NCBI GenBank assembly: GCA_025331435.1
Contig: JAIWNI010000171.1
Span: 1-36,568 of the forward strand
Source of the DNA: Choanephora cucurbitarum
Lineage: Eukaryota > Mucoromycota > Mucoromycetes > Mucorales > Choanephoraceae
Direction: 5' to 3'
Length of the DNA: 36,568 nt
Below are positions 24,072 to 34,047 of this stretch, piece after piece. The stretch's first letter is position 1, and each line of letters starts with the position of its first letter. The notes beneath the pieces were generated by a model. That model did not search any database. It saw only the letters and a program-made list of their open reading frames with translations, and was not told where the DNA came from. The translations under genes and the position numbers were made by a program.

Positions 24072-24684
24072 ATGTCTACTATGGGCAAAATCCCTTCTTC
24101 AGCTGCCTCTAAAATCTTGTTTGCAATGGTGGTCAAGCTTTATAATAAGTACACCGCTCACGAAGGTACTGAGTATGTGATGGAATGTTTGAATCAAGTC
24201 ATGGAAAAATTGACGACTCCTTCCGCTTTCCTAGGCGTGTGCCTACCTTTTTGAACCGCACCGCTCTTCTGAATGGTAGCAGGGACGGTGTCAAGGCCTA
24301 CGTTGTCTGCCCGAAGTGTCATGCTTTGCATGCAAATGCAACCGGTGCAGCCATCTGTGTCAAGTTCATGGCTAACGCCGTATTTATCCCCAAGCATGCC
24401 TACTTCTTCTGTACTGGCAATCTCTTGGCTCTTAACAACAGGGTACCCGCCACCATTTCTGTGCAGATGACTATGCCTATTGTTCTGTTGAGGCTATTTT
24501 AAGAAAGTTTTCTAGAAGACAAGGTTTTGCCGACCAACTTGCCCTGTGGAAACATCGACGTACTTTGGAAGGCTACTTTTTGGATTTGCAGGATGCTAGC
24601 ATGTTTACCACCTTTAAGGCATTGCCTACTGATATGGCTCCCTCTGCCTATGAATTCAACTATAACATGCAGCTAGATCTAAAC
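24072..24684 (+). pseudogene. Tnp2-type transposase, segment before the gypsy insertion
   Basis: Contains, in three successive frames, SSAASKILFAMVVKLYNKYT; then VPTFLNRTALLNGSRDGVKA with VVCPKCHALH (the Cys pair of the Tnp2 zinc-binding block); then DDYAYCSVEAILRKFSRRQG, WKHRRTLEGYFLDLQD and SAYEFNYNMQLDLN. The frame shifts are near 24225 and 24470. The final codons run straight to the gypsy target site: the last four bases, AAAC (24681-24684), are the duplication, and the frame resumes at 29858 with ATT GAT TGG. Confidence 0.75.
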
Positions 24685-24939
24685 TGTCATGAGCGCTGGA
24701 TCTGAATTCTGAGAGAATCCATCTGATTGGTTGATAGGCAAAAGAACTTCCTTTAGCCCTTAGAAAATTCTGGATACTTCATATCGCCCCAACGACTACT
24801 AGAAATTTCTATGCTACTTAATATAAATAATCCTCTTATTCATATTCAATAAAGATCATCTTTTTATTCTTCCTCATAAATATCTGCTTTCCTGCCCTTT
24901 TAGGCAACTTCTGAAGATTCGAACCACACACTTATTTTA
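24685..24939 (+). repeat. 5' LTR of the gypsy element
   Basis: 255 bp from TGTCATGAGC to CACACTTATTTTA, so it ends TG...TA rather than TG...CA. TATAAATA at 24822-24829 and AATAAA at 24848-24853 mark the promoter and poly(A) signal. Confidence 0.93.
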
Positions 24940-24957
24940 TGGTGGAGAAGCTGTTCT
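24940..24957 (+). other. primer-binding site of the gypsy element
   Basis: TGGTGGAGAAGCTGTTCT begins at the base after the 5' LTR. TGG complements the CCA end of a tRNA, and the following bases would pair with an acceptor strand ending TTCTCCA-CCA. The tRNA species was not identified. Confidence 0.65.
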
Positions 24958-25022
24958 CTTAAACCCCCCCGGAAGATCCTACATCACTGATATTACCTGC
25001 ACTACTTTTGCAACTACTACAA

Positions 25023-28000
25023 ATGTCAAGCCAAACTGAAAACAACATTATCGCTGCTCTCAATCAAATCGTCACTCAGAACCGCTACGCTGCCCTGCAG
25101 AACATGCGTCTGATTTACAATTATGTACCTGGCTCCAACATCGAGCTCTGGCTACGGCTATACCATGAAAAGGGGCAACGACTAGGCCTAGACGACAACA
25201 TGCTCATTGATCAACTCCCTTCTTACCTCCCACTGGATATGGCTCAATGGATCTTGTCTAGTCCGTCACTCAATACATGGGAAAAGATCAAGGAAGCCCT
25301 GATCCAAACATACGGTATCCCGGTAGCTACTCAGAAGCAAATGTGTAAAGAAAAGCTCGAGTCCTTGCAACAGCGTAACCTCCCAACAAGACAGTTCGAA
25401 GCAAGATTTGAGCTGATCTTACAGGAATTGCCGGAAGGTGCTACGCTCTCTACGGAGGTCTTACGGTCCATCTACCTGCGCGTCATGAACCAACAGCTCG
25501 CAATCAAAATCTTTGGCTTTGTAGACTCCAGCTGGACATGGGACAAGGTTGCGGACAAAGCAATCAGCATCGAAGACATGTTGGTTGCAGACCATCAACT
25601 CGCGGCTGCCCATCTTTTCGGAGGGCAGGCTACTATGCCAACACCGCCTCCCCAACAGGTCCCTTTCACGCAGTCACAGGCCCTGGTTTCGCCTCATTCT
25701 GGTCCATCTCCCATGAAGATTGATGCTTTTCGCCCTCGCGAGCGCAACGGAAAATCTCGTGGCAACCACGGTTCTACTCCGAAAGGAAAATACAATCAAT
25801 GGGTTCGCCCTGGGGTTCCTCTATGTGGTCACTGTGGTAGGGAAGGGCATCTGTCCAAGAGATGCCGACAGAACGGAGAGGGTGCTCGTGTAAATGCCTT
25901 GGTAGAATCAACTCCTGTCGCTGATGCTCCCGACTGGGTGCCATACGGGTCGCCAGAAAACGAGATGCTTCCACCTGCTGCAGCCTCTGTCAATTACGCT
26001 GTGGTCCATGAAGCTCAAGAGTCAGTACCGGTTGCTCCTTCACCCGTCGACAACAAGGATGCCATCCACTCGCTTTGTTATCTGAGTCAAGCGGTAAAAT
26101 ACCGTGAGGGTTCTACTCTCAAGTGCTCTCTCCTGGGACAAGACACAACTTGCCTGATCGACACGGGTGCAACTGTTTCGGCGATTTCAGCAAAGCTCGC
26201 TCACAGTCTCAAGATACCTATTGACGCCACTCAACGATTGTGCTTCACCACCGCTACTGGTCAAGACACTTGGACGCACGGGGCTGCCGAAGTACGAATC
26301 CTTCTAGGAGAAATCCCTATGCAACTTCGTTGTCATGTTGTGGATCAGCTCGCCTACCCTATCATCGTGGGCATTCGAGACTTAAAAGATCACAAGGCTG
26401 TCATTGATCTAAGCTCAAACACAATTCAATTCCCTGGATCTTCTGCTGGTGTGTCCCTCGGTTCTCTCTCTGGTGGTCTCTCTGGTGGTCTCTCTGGTGG
26501 TCTCTCTGGTGGTCTCTCTGGTTCTGACTCGGCTCCGATGGCTACTCACGGTTTCTCTGTTAAGGCGCCCAAACGTTACTTGGATAAACCCCATAGCTGC
26601 GTCATGAGCGAGACCTTAAAGCTTCCTGGTCATCATCACGCCTACTGTACTATCCGCGGTCCTCGTAATACGCTTGCAATGGTCACCACTCCAACTGACC
26701 TGGCCGCCAAAAGTCTGGTCGCTGTGGCCGCTGGCATCGTTCAATTTGATGATCAAGGAGAAGCTACTGTAAAACTTGCTAACTTAGATATTAAAAATCA
26801 AATCATTAATAAAGGACGACGTATCGCCATTGCTGAGTACTTACCTTCGTCTTTTGAATGTATTTCACTATCCTCCTTATGCGCCTTGCAAGAAACTAAG
26901 AACTCATCTCCTTCGTCGTCTCCGGACTTCTCTAACGCCTTAGGTGATACTCTCACTCCCTCACAGGGAAAACAAATGGTCTCACTACTCCAGGACTTCT
27001 CAGATTGTTTTGATAGTACCTCCAGCTCGACTACTCCTCTTGTCAAGCATCGTATCGACACGGGCGATCACAGGCCGGTTTCAAGTCCTCCTCACCGCGC
27101 CTCCGCTGCCGAAAACAATACTATCAATGGCCTCATCGATGAGATGCTCCAACAGGGTATTATCCGTCCTAGCCGTTCTCCGTGGTCTTCGCCTGTTGTC
27201 TTGGTGCCTAAACCAGATGGTTCGGTTCGCTTCTGTGTGGATTATCGCCGTCTGAATGCAGTCACTACAAAGGATGTCTATCCTCTCACTCGAGTTGATG
27301 ATGCACTACACAGTCTGGGAAACGCCAAGTACTTCTCAACAATGGATCTCACTTCGTCCTACTGGCAGATTGAGTTGGATGAAGAAAGTAAGCCCAAGTC
27401 AGCTTTCGTTTGCCGTCGTGGTTTGTTTGAGTTCGTCCGTATGCCCTTTGGTCTCTGCTCTGCTCCCGCTACCATGCAACGTCTCATGGACTCCGTTCTC
27501 GCTGGCCTCAAGTGGCAAACTTGCTTGGTCTACTTGGATGACATTATCACATTCAGCCCTACATTTGAACAACATCTCAAGGATCTACGCGAGGTGCTCG
27601 AGCGCCTCCGCCAGGCCTCTCTCAAGGTTAAGCTCTCCAAGTGCCACTTTGGCAGTTCTCGAATCTTTTTCTTAGGTTACGTCTTGTCTCCCGCTGGTCT
27701 CCATACGGATCCTGAAAAGGTCCGTGCTGTTGCTTCTTTTCCGGTTCCTTCCTCGGTTGAAAGTCTCCGCTCCTTCCTTGGTCTCGCTGGTTACTACAGG
27801 TGTTTCATCAGTCGGTTCTCCCAGGTCGCTGCTCCGCTCACTGAACTTCTCCAGAAAGATGCTTCGTGGTCTTGGTCTGAACGTCAGCAAGAGGCTTTTG
27901 ACTCTCTGCGCCTGTCCTTCGCTTCCCGGATTTCACTAGACCTTTTGAATTGCACACTGACGGTGCTTGCTCTTCTGGGATTGGTGTTATCCTTTGTCAG

Positions 28001-29626
28001 CGTGATCTCGACAATAACAGAGCTTACGCAGTTGCCTACGCGTCCTGGTCCCTATCTCCTGCTGAGAAAAACTATGGTGTGTCAGAAGTCGAAGCATTGG
28101 CTATCGTGTGGGGCATCCGAAAGTTTGCTCACTATCTCACTGGTACTAGGTTCACAGTCGTTACGGATCACCATGCTCTGCAATTCCTCCAGTCCAAGAA
28201 GTCGGCCGATCTGCGTGGACGTTTGGCTCGCTGGGCTCTCATGCTACAACAGCACGATTTTACCATTGTCTACCGTCCTGGTCGTGATAATACTGGTCCT
28301 GACGCTCTTTCCCGGTATCCTGTCTCTTCTCCTTCGGTGTCCTCTTTGGTGTGTTCTCTGGCTATTCCTGATCTTGTGTCGGCTCAGTCTTCTGATATCT
28401 TCTGTCTTGAAATTCGAGGCAAGTCGTCTCTTCCCCCTGGTTTTGCTGACGAGTCCGGTGTCCTCTTCTTTGGTGCCCGTCCGGTGCTGCCTGATTCTCT
28501 GCGAAATGAAGCATTCGACCTTCTTCACTGCAACACTACTACAGGTCACCTAGGCACATCTCGTACACTACAACGGTTTATTCGTCTCTTCTACTTCCCA
28601 AACATGCAAGAATGGATAAAGAATAAAATCAGTTCCTGTGAAGTCTGTCAAAGGGTCAAGACTCTTCGCGTTACCCTCGGCCGAACGGCAATGGTGCATT
28701 CAGACTCACCTACGCAACCCTTCGAATATATCGCTATTGACACATTTGGTCCACTCCCGGTCTCTCGGTTGATGAATCGTTATATTGTGGTTGTTCAATG
28801 TCTCTTCTCGAGATATGTGGTACTGTATCCCATTCCAGAAAACAATGACTCTTGCTTGATCCGTTCCCTGCTGAATCTCTTTGGCCATTATGGGCTCGTA
28901 CGGTGTATCCTCAGTGATAATGGCAAGCCATACACTGGGCAGTTGGTTCAAAAGCTCGCTAGTCATCTCCAGGTGAAGCAAAAGTACACACCCGCGTATC
29001 ACCCTCAGGCAAACGGGTTGGTTGAACGCTTTATGGAAACCCTACGCAACATGACTGTCTCATATATGGAACTGCGAACTCAACAGAATACTTGGGATGA
29101 ACATTTGAACGAGTTCATGATGGCTTACAACTCAAGCGTGCACGAGTCTACGAAGTTCACCCCCTTCAGCTTGGTCCATGGCCGTGAACCGCGCATGTTG
29201 GTCTCTCCCGATTTTGGTTCGAAACCTCTGTCCCCTGCTGAACATCGAGCTCAAGTACAAGACTATCTCAAACGAGCCTACGCTGTGGTTCAGTTGGAAA
29301 ATGTCCATACACAGGCCAAGAATGCCATGCTGTTCAACGAACACCGACAGACACCGACATTTCAACTTGGCGACGCTGTGCTGGTCTACTTTGCTGTTCA
29401 GTCGAACTCATCAATGGGGCGTTCTGGAAAAATAACTCGAAGTTGGCGTGTTCCTTTTCTGGTAACGGAACCTCTTTCTCAAGACAGGTATAACTTGGTG
29501 GAAGTCTCGACAATGAAAAGCTGGACAAATGTGCATGCCTCGCGAATGAAACCGTACAACTATGAGAATGTGGCCATTCCTCTGAATAACCCCCCGGATG
29601 TCATGAGCGCTGGATCTGAATTCTGA
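25023..29626 (+). pseudogene. gag-pol: gypsy gag-pol polyprotein gene with one frameshift
   Basis: The first ATG in frame is at 25023 (MSSQTENN); an upstream TTG is not a credible start. The gag part (residues about 20-240) is a capsid-like region with LWLRLYHEKG and ARFELILQELP. The zinc knuckle CGHCGREGHLSKRC is at 268-281 and the aspartic protease DTGATVSAI starts at about 380. An LSGG repeat linker follows. RT spans about 700-930 with VDYRRLN and the catalytic YLDD (Y at 837). At the CCC run 27925-27927 the frame moves by one base. The second frame carries RNase H (HTDGACSS, SEVEALAIVWG, TDHHALQFL), the integrase HHCC motif (28526-28648) and the integrase D, D, E residues at 28739, 28916 and 29024 (D35E spacing between the last two). 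A GPY/F-like tail follows and no chromodomain is seen. The stop (29624-29626) lies inside the 3' LTR. Gag and pol share one frame; the break is best read as a one-base loss. Confidence 0.92.
26466..26522 (+). repeat. 12-bp tandem repeat in gag-pol (LSGG)
   Basis: Four exact copies of CTCTCTGGTGGT plus a partial fifth encode repeated Leu-Ser-Gly-Gly between protease and RT. The repeat keeps frame and would act as a flexible linker. Copy-number variation between element copies is likely. Confidence 0.9.
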
Positions 29627-29853
29627 GAGAATCCATCTGATTGGTTGATAGGCAAAAGAACTTCCTTTAGCCCTTAGAAAATTCTGGATACTTCATATCG
29701 CCCCAACGACTACTAGAAATTTCTATGCTACTTAATATAAATAATCCTCTTATTCATATTCAATAAAGATCATCTTTTTATTCTTCCTCATAAATATCTG
29801 CTTTCCTGCCCTTTTAGGCAACTTCTGAAGATTCGAGCCACACACTTATTTTA
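29599..29853 (+). repeat. 3' LTR of the gypsy element
   Basis: 255 bp, 254 matching the 5' LTR. The pol frame enters it and stops at 29626. The sequence just upstream (AATAACCCCCCGGA) is C-rich, not the purine run expected of a polypurine tract. Confidence 0.93.
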
Positions 29854-29857
29854 AAAC

Positions 29858-30206
29858 ATTGATTGGCTCAATCCGTTTGAGCACAGTTACAGTGTAGGCT
29901 GTATTTGAGTGTCTATACTTAACCTGCCAAAGAAGAATGGCCGTGATCTGAAGAAGAACATGATCTTGGTAGGTGTGATCCCCGGCCCGAGTGAGGCTCG
30001 TTCCACTGCCATCAATCACTATCTTAGGCCCATGGTAAATGAATTGTTGGTGTAAATGAGAGGTGTACACATGCCGGTTACTTTGCTCAATGGTCAGGTT
30101 GTTTACAACAAGGTCCGAGCAGCTATCTTTTTAATCAGTTGTCATCTACCTGCTACCAAGAAGCTAATTGGCAGCCTTTCGTACAATGACAATCGTGCTT
30201 GCCATG
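29858..30206 (+). pseudogene. Tnp2-type transposase, segment after the gypsy insertion
   Basis: One frame throughout: IDWLNPFEHSYSVGCI, LNLPKKNGRDLKKNMILVG, VIPGPSEARSTAINHYLRP, VRAAIFLISCHLPATKKLIG and NDNRACH. The NLP...N and GxIPGPxE and C(D/H)LPAxxK blocks are typical Tnp2 landmarks. In-frame TGA (29906-29908) and TAA (30053-30055) show decay. It ends at the CCATG duplication of the next solo LTR. Confidence 0.85.
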
Positions 30207-31098
30207 TGTCGTATTTGGGCATGCATTCAAACAAGAAAATATAAAATTCAGAAATTCAATTAATTATCTCAAGGAAAGATAAATGTTATTTTGACAGATG
30301 ATGTCAAAATAACAATAAACCAAACAATGTTCATAAAGTTGGAAACCTAAAATTACACTAAATGTTACCAAGGGGAAGACGGAAATTGAACATATAGAAA
30401 GTGCTGGCTAAAAAGCGATGAACTGATATATAAGGCATTCAATGTGCGTAGCTAACACATTGAAAGCATGATCAGACTTATATTCATGGATTTTCCTTTT
30501 TCTCCAATACTAAAAATAGCTATATGACATGGTACATTATTGTAACAGGATGGTTGCATAGGCCTTATAAAATCAAGGTAGCAGCATCTAATAATTCAAG
30601 CAATGATTCTAGAGATTGCATTTTCAGAAAAGGCTAACTCATTACTTGGATAAAGATAGTTCTGAGACATACACACAAAGGGCTTGTCTATCATTATCAC
30701 ACTATTTAAACTGATCTAACATCCAACGAAACAAGTGAACAAGTATGAAACAGATAAGCCTGATATATTCAGATACCTTGCAAGACAAAACACATATCTT
30801 GATAAAGCATAAACAGCTTCTCATCAAGATATAAACCTAGTTAAAAATATATCTCCACCTTCTTCAAGGCGGAGGATGAAATCTGGCTACAGACATCTTT
30901 TTATAAAGGTGACCAGTCATCCTAGTAGGAAAACTGCTCATGCAGATAAAATTGTAACGGAGTGATTGATTGAAACCGAGATAGAAATAGTATATTAAGA
31001 CAACATAAACGTGCAGTAGAATCAGTTCCCTCTCTTTCTTTTTAATAAAAGTTTCGAGTTCCCTCTCATTGAATTTATCTGAGCCTGCAAATATCACA
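30207..31098 (+). mobile_element. solo LTR (892 bp) inside the Tnp2 gene
   Basis: Starts TGTCGTATTTGGG and ends GCAAATATCACA. The flanks are CCATG (30202-30206) and CCATA (31099-31103), a 5-bp duplication with one change. Across the empty site the Tnp2 frame runs on and gives an ACHMCN-type Cys pair expected at this point of the family, which supports the limits. AATAAA lies at 31044-31049; a TATA box is less clear. The start matches the family A start (TGTCGTGTTTGG), but the body is about twice as long and largely different, so it is a related family or a copy enlarged by another insertion. Confidence 0.75.
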
Positions 31099-31647
31099 CC
31101 ATATGTGTAATCTTGTATTCCCTTCTCTTCCTGGTGCTGTCAGCAGACACAACTGCTGCAACTGGAACTGTGATAGCTGGCCTAGAAAAAATCTCAATGC
31201 TACTTGCCAAGCTTCTGAGGATTGGAGAAGAGCACCCATTAGTGTAAGAAGAAAGGAAGTTGAAAGGCCAACTGGATCAAGGTGTTCAATTTTGAATGAA
31301 TTGCTTTACTTTAGTTGTGACCTGGTTGACCTGGAACCTATGCATTGCGTGTACCTGGGCTTTGCCAAACGACGCATTTCTGCCATGATTCCGCTGACTT
31401 CTTACGAAGTCATTCAACTAAAAATGAAAAAGATGGTCCTCAGTCCGGATCACTCCTGCGGCCCTCTTTCGAACAAGATAAGTGAAAATGGCTTTCACAA
31501 CGTCAAGGTTGTCGAGTTCAAGGACTTTGTGATTGGTGTGGCTTCTTTGGTACTGAAGGGAGTCATTCAAGACGATGAGTATACTGTTGTGATGAATCTC
31601 ATCAAGGCGTTTAGAATCTTTGCAAGCGATTGCATAGCTATTTAAGA
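31099..31647 (+). pseudogene. Tnp2-type transposase, segment between two solo LTRs
   Basis: An open frame encodes FPSLPGAVSRHN, CNWNCDSWPRKNL, ERPTGSRCSILNELLYF, DLEPMHCVYLGFAKRR (the DPMHxxxLGxAK block) and HNVKVVEFKDFVIGVASLVL. The apparent start ATG at 31103 is created by the LTR junction and is not the original start. The closing TAA (31643-31645) is part of the TAAGA duplication, so it was present before the LTR inserted; this point may lie at an intron border. Confidence 0.82.
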
Positions 31648-32092
31648 TGTGGTGTTTGGCACATCGGAAGATCAAATCCTTTAGAGAAGATGTCTATATT
31701 AAATAATAAAGACATGCGTCATGATCAATAGTATGGATTAAGTAATCCTACCAACAATTGAGGTAATATAGAATGATTACATATGTCAGTACATAGAATC
31801 ATTCATAGAAATAGACTAAAGAAGATATAATCAGTAAAGACTGCAAGACTATGATATAAGTCAATGTGTCATATTCGGTGACACAAGTCTATAGGAAGAC
31901 AATAAGCTCTACACCATCTAGATATAGTAAAGTAATAAGACTAAAGGAAGTCAAAGATGTTATAGCTGTAGTAGATAGCAAATAGTATAAATACTCTCAT
32001 TCATTTTGTTCAGAATAAAGGCATACATAAATCCAGTCTCAAAGTACTATCTTACTTGTTATACATTTTTTCTCTATACTCAAAATATCACA
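31648..32092 (+). mobile_element. solo LTR (445 bp), family A
   Basis: Starts TGTGGTGTTTGGC and ends CAAAATATCACA, with a perfect 5-bp duplication TAAGA (31643-31647 and 32093-32097). TATAAATA is at 31986-31993 and AATAAA at 32014-32019. It is co-linear with 4624-5060, including CTAAAGGAAGTCAAAGA and AATAAAGGCATAC. Confidence 0.9.
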
Positions 32093-32097
32093 TAAGA

Positions 32098-32392
32098 CAT
32101 TGAAGTCGTTCATAGCTATTTGCTTACTTTTGTTGTAGGGTATGAACGATTGTATCTGTAGGACGAGGTCACCCCCAGCTTCCATTTCATGCTGCATCTT
32201 CGCGAATCAATGCGAAAGTGGGGCCCCGTTTCTTGTTTTTGGGGGTATAACTTTGAACGAAACAATATGTTTGTCAAAAGAATCCGCACCAATCATAAAC
32301 AAGGTCTAGAAAAAACCTACATGAACAAAATGCAGTCAATCATCTTCTCTGAAAATTCTGATTTTCTTACGCATAACAGTTTTAAATACTAG
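32098..32392 (+). pseudogene. Tnp2-type transposase, C-terminal segment
   Basis: After a pyrimidine-rich stretch ending TTGTTGTAG (a likely acceptor) the frame reads YERLYL, then an in-frame TAG (about 32159), then HFMLHLRESMRKWGPVSCFW and GYNFERNN. The HLxxHL...GPxxxFWxxxFER block closes the conserved core of Tnp2 transposases. It stops at TAG 32390-32392. Confidence 0.82.
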
Positions 32393-33342
32393 TAGTTTTT
32401 TTTGTCTTGTTTTTAAATGTCTTTTCTTTGTTTTAATTTTTTCTATCTCCCTTTTTAAAAAAAAAAGGGTCTTTAAAAAGAAGAATCCCTTGTCAAAAAA
32501 TAACTGATATCAATAATCTTGATACGAATTTATGTATGCTTGTGTTTATTGCTTATATCGAAATCAATGTCAATTTAAAACCCTTATTGCTAGCGACGTT
32601 CATCACCACATGATGACAATTAACAAACAATACTTAGTTTGTATCACCCCTGACGGAACTGAAATCAGTTGCAGGTAAAGGTTCACTCCTAGAGAGATTT
32701 CATCTAAATATGGTAATAAAGTGTACAAAAATCTGAATAATGAATGGCAATTGGATATAAAAAAAACTTTGTGTAATTCACGTTTAGACGGCAATTTGAG
32801 ACAAAAGGAGCTTCAAAACACCCAAAAAATGGTTTTTATTGGTTGTAATGAATGATTTGGGTTTCAAATAACTTAACAAAAAAAATTGAAAAGGATTAAA
32901 AAAAGTTATGCTGATATTACAAAATTATCAGCCAAAGAGAAGTAAAAATGGAGCTATTAACAATTCTAGTGTTGTCAATAAAGGAGCTAGTATCGAGTAC
33001 ATGTATGGTATGATCTATATCACATACAACTGCTTGACCAGGGCTGAAAGTATTTAACTGAGAGAAAAACTGGGTGTAATCCAATTCAGCCAATAAAAAA
33101 TCCTAAGACAGTTAAAATCCTAAGACAATAAAATTTTTTTAAAAAAATTACCTCTTGTTTTCTTAATTTCTTTTGTTACAATATCTTTGACTCTATAATC
33201 TTTCAACATGACACACTCATAGCAGGCCAAGCTCCTCTGTATAATAAATATAAGCTTCATGTCGCTTTGCTGCAATAAGGAATAGGTTTCTAACTTTGCT
33301 CGTTCAAGCTTGCTCTAGTAATGTCAATGTCAAGATGTGTTG
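32393..33342. other. AT-rich spacer
   Basis: Homopolymer-rich: T-tracts near 32400-32460 and an A-run at 32458-32466, with TTTTTAAAAA and TTTAAAAAG pairs that can form short AT hairpins. No gene or complete element was seen. Confidence 0.45.
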
Positions 33343-33489
33343 GTAAGTTTGATTTTTACTTCAAAAGTATATCGATCACTAACTCATCTTTATTACATAG
33401 ACTGATATGTGTGATATCTCGCCTATGGTCGTAATGTAAGTAGTACTCTGATTAGAAAAGTTCCATTATTTACACTTTCTTTTAAGTAG
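33343..33489 (+). other. two consecutive canonical introns without an ORF
   Basis: Intron A 33343-33400 (GTAAGTTTGA, branch CACTAACTC, acceptor TTACATAG) and intron B 33436-33489 (GTAAGTAGTA, acceptor TTAAGTAG) flank a 35-base exon. The lengths (58 and 54) and signals match the real introns in the window. No reading frame through the joined exons stays open for more than a short stretch, so the transcript may be non-coding or the gene may be decayed. Confidence 0.4.
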
Positions 33490-33550
33490 ATTATTCTGAA
33501 CTCTGTAATATCTTTGCAACTGTAAAAGTCAATCAGCTACCTATAGATAG

Positions 33551-33743
33551 CAGCTCGTCGCCAAGCATCAGATGGTTACTACTGGAAAGTAGATACCAGG
33601 GTGGAATAGGTTGTCCTAAGATACCAAGTAGGCGGGTTATGGCTACAAAAGCCTGCTGGCTGCCTGCGTAGTATCTAGAGTCAATTCATCCCACCCTGGT
33701 TTTTATTTTTCAGTGGTAGCCATCCAATGCCTAGTGACAGCTG
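33551..33743. repeat. 193-bp imperfect foldback (hairpin)
   Basis: The left half from CAGCTCGTCGCCAAGCATC pairs with the right half ending GCCTAGTGACAGCTG. The best-paired part is CCAGGGTGGAATAGG with ATTCATCCCACCCTGG. Similarity runs over almost the whole length with a short loop around TATGGCTACAAAAG. It could be a small foldback transposon (MITE) or a transcribed hairpin. It is moderately GC-rich in an AT-rich setting. Confidence 0.65.
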
Positions 33744-34047
33744 AATTTACTTTAAGTTTTAAGCCAATAAAAAGTCATATTTCTATGTAACCACCCAATT
33801 CTAAATGAGGAATCTAATCCCCCACCACCCCCAGTAAATCTAACCCATATTTGGCTTTTTCCAAAAAAGGAATCTTACGAGCTTCCGACGTTACACAGCT
33901 GAATTCCAAAAACTTCGCTAGCAGTGTTGTTGAAAAAGCGAATGTTTCAAACACAATTCTTTCTCCTCTTTATCTCTTTTCCTCTTTTTCGATTTTATTC
34001 AACAAGGATTTTATTTTGAGTTTCAAAATTAAAACGCGTCAATAAAC

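Larger units (their letters stand above)
24685..29853 (+). mobile_element. full-length Ty3/gypsy LTR retrotransposon (5169 bp)
   Basis: Two 255-bp LTRs, identical except for one base (A in GATTCGAACC versus G in the 3' copy), bound a gag-pol region in the order gag, protease, RT, RNase H, integrase, which defines the Ty3/gypsy (Metaviridae) group. The target duplication is 4 bp, AAAC (24681-24684 and 29854-29857). The frame of the interrupted Tnp2 gene across the empty site supports this exact boundary. A TGG starting a primer-binding site follows the 5' LTR directly. The element is clearly GC-richer than its surroundings. LTR similarity implies recent insertion. One frameshift in pol probably disables this copy. 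Confidence 0.95.
23244..32392 (+). mobile_element. Tnp2-type (CACTA-like) transposon carcass split by four nested insertions
   Basis: Transposase segments at 23244-23789, 24072-24684, 29858-30206, 31099-31647 and 32098-32392 follow each other in the normal Tnp2 order. They are separated by a solo LTR (23795-24071), a Ty3/gypsy element (24685-29853), a second solo LTR (30207-31098) and a third (31648-32092). Each junction carries a 4-5 bp duplication. The host coding sequence would have been about 2.3 kb without them. The outer limits given are those of recognisable coding sequence; the element's own ends were not found. Confidence 0.8.

Noticed and set aside
24912..24926. tRNA B-box-like GGTTCGAATC on the minus strand
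   Set aside because: It lies inside both LTR copies, with no A box or cloverleaf around it.
25008..25022. Gag-pol start at the TTG at 25008
   Set aside because: A fungal mRNA would normally start at ATG; the first in-frame ATG is 25023.
27925..27927. Programmed -1 frameshift in pol
   Set aside because: No slippery heptamer is evident and the position between RT and RNase H is not a known recoding site; a one-base deletion is simpler, though not proven.
28244..29002. Minus-strand ORFs inside the integrase region
   Set aside because: Shadows of the conserved pol frame on the other strand.
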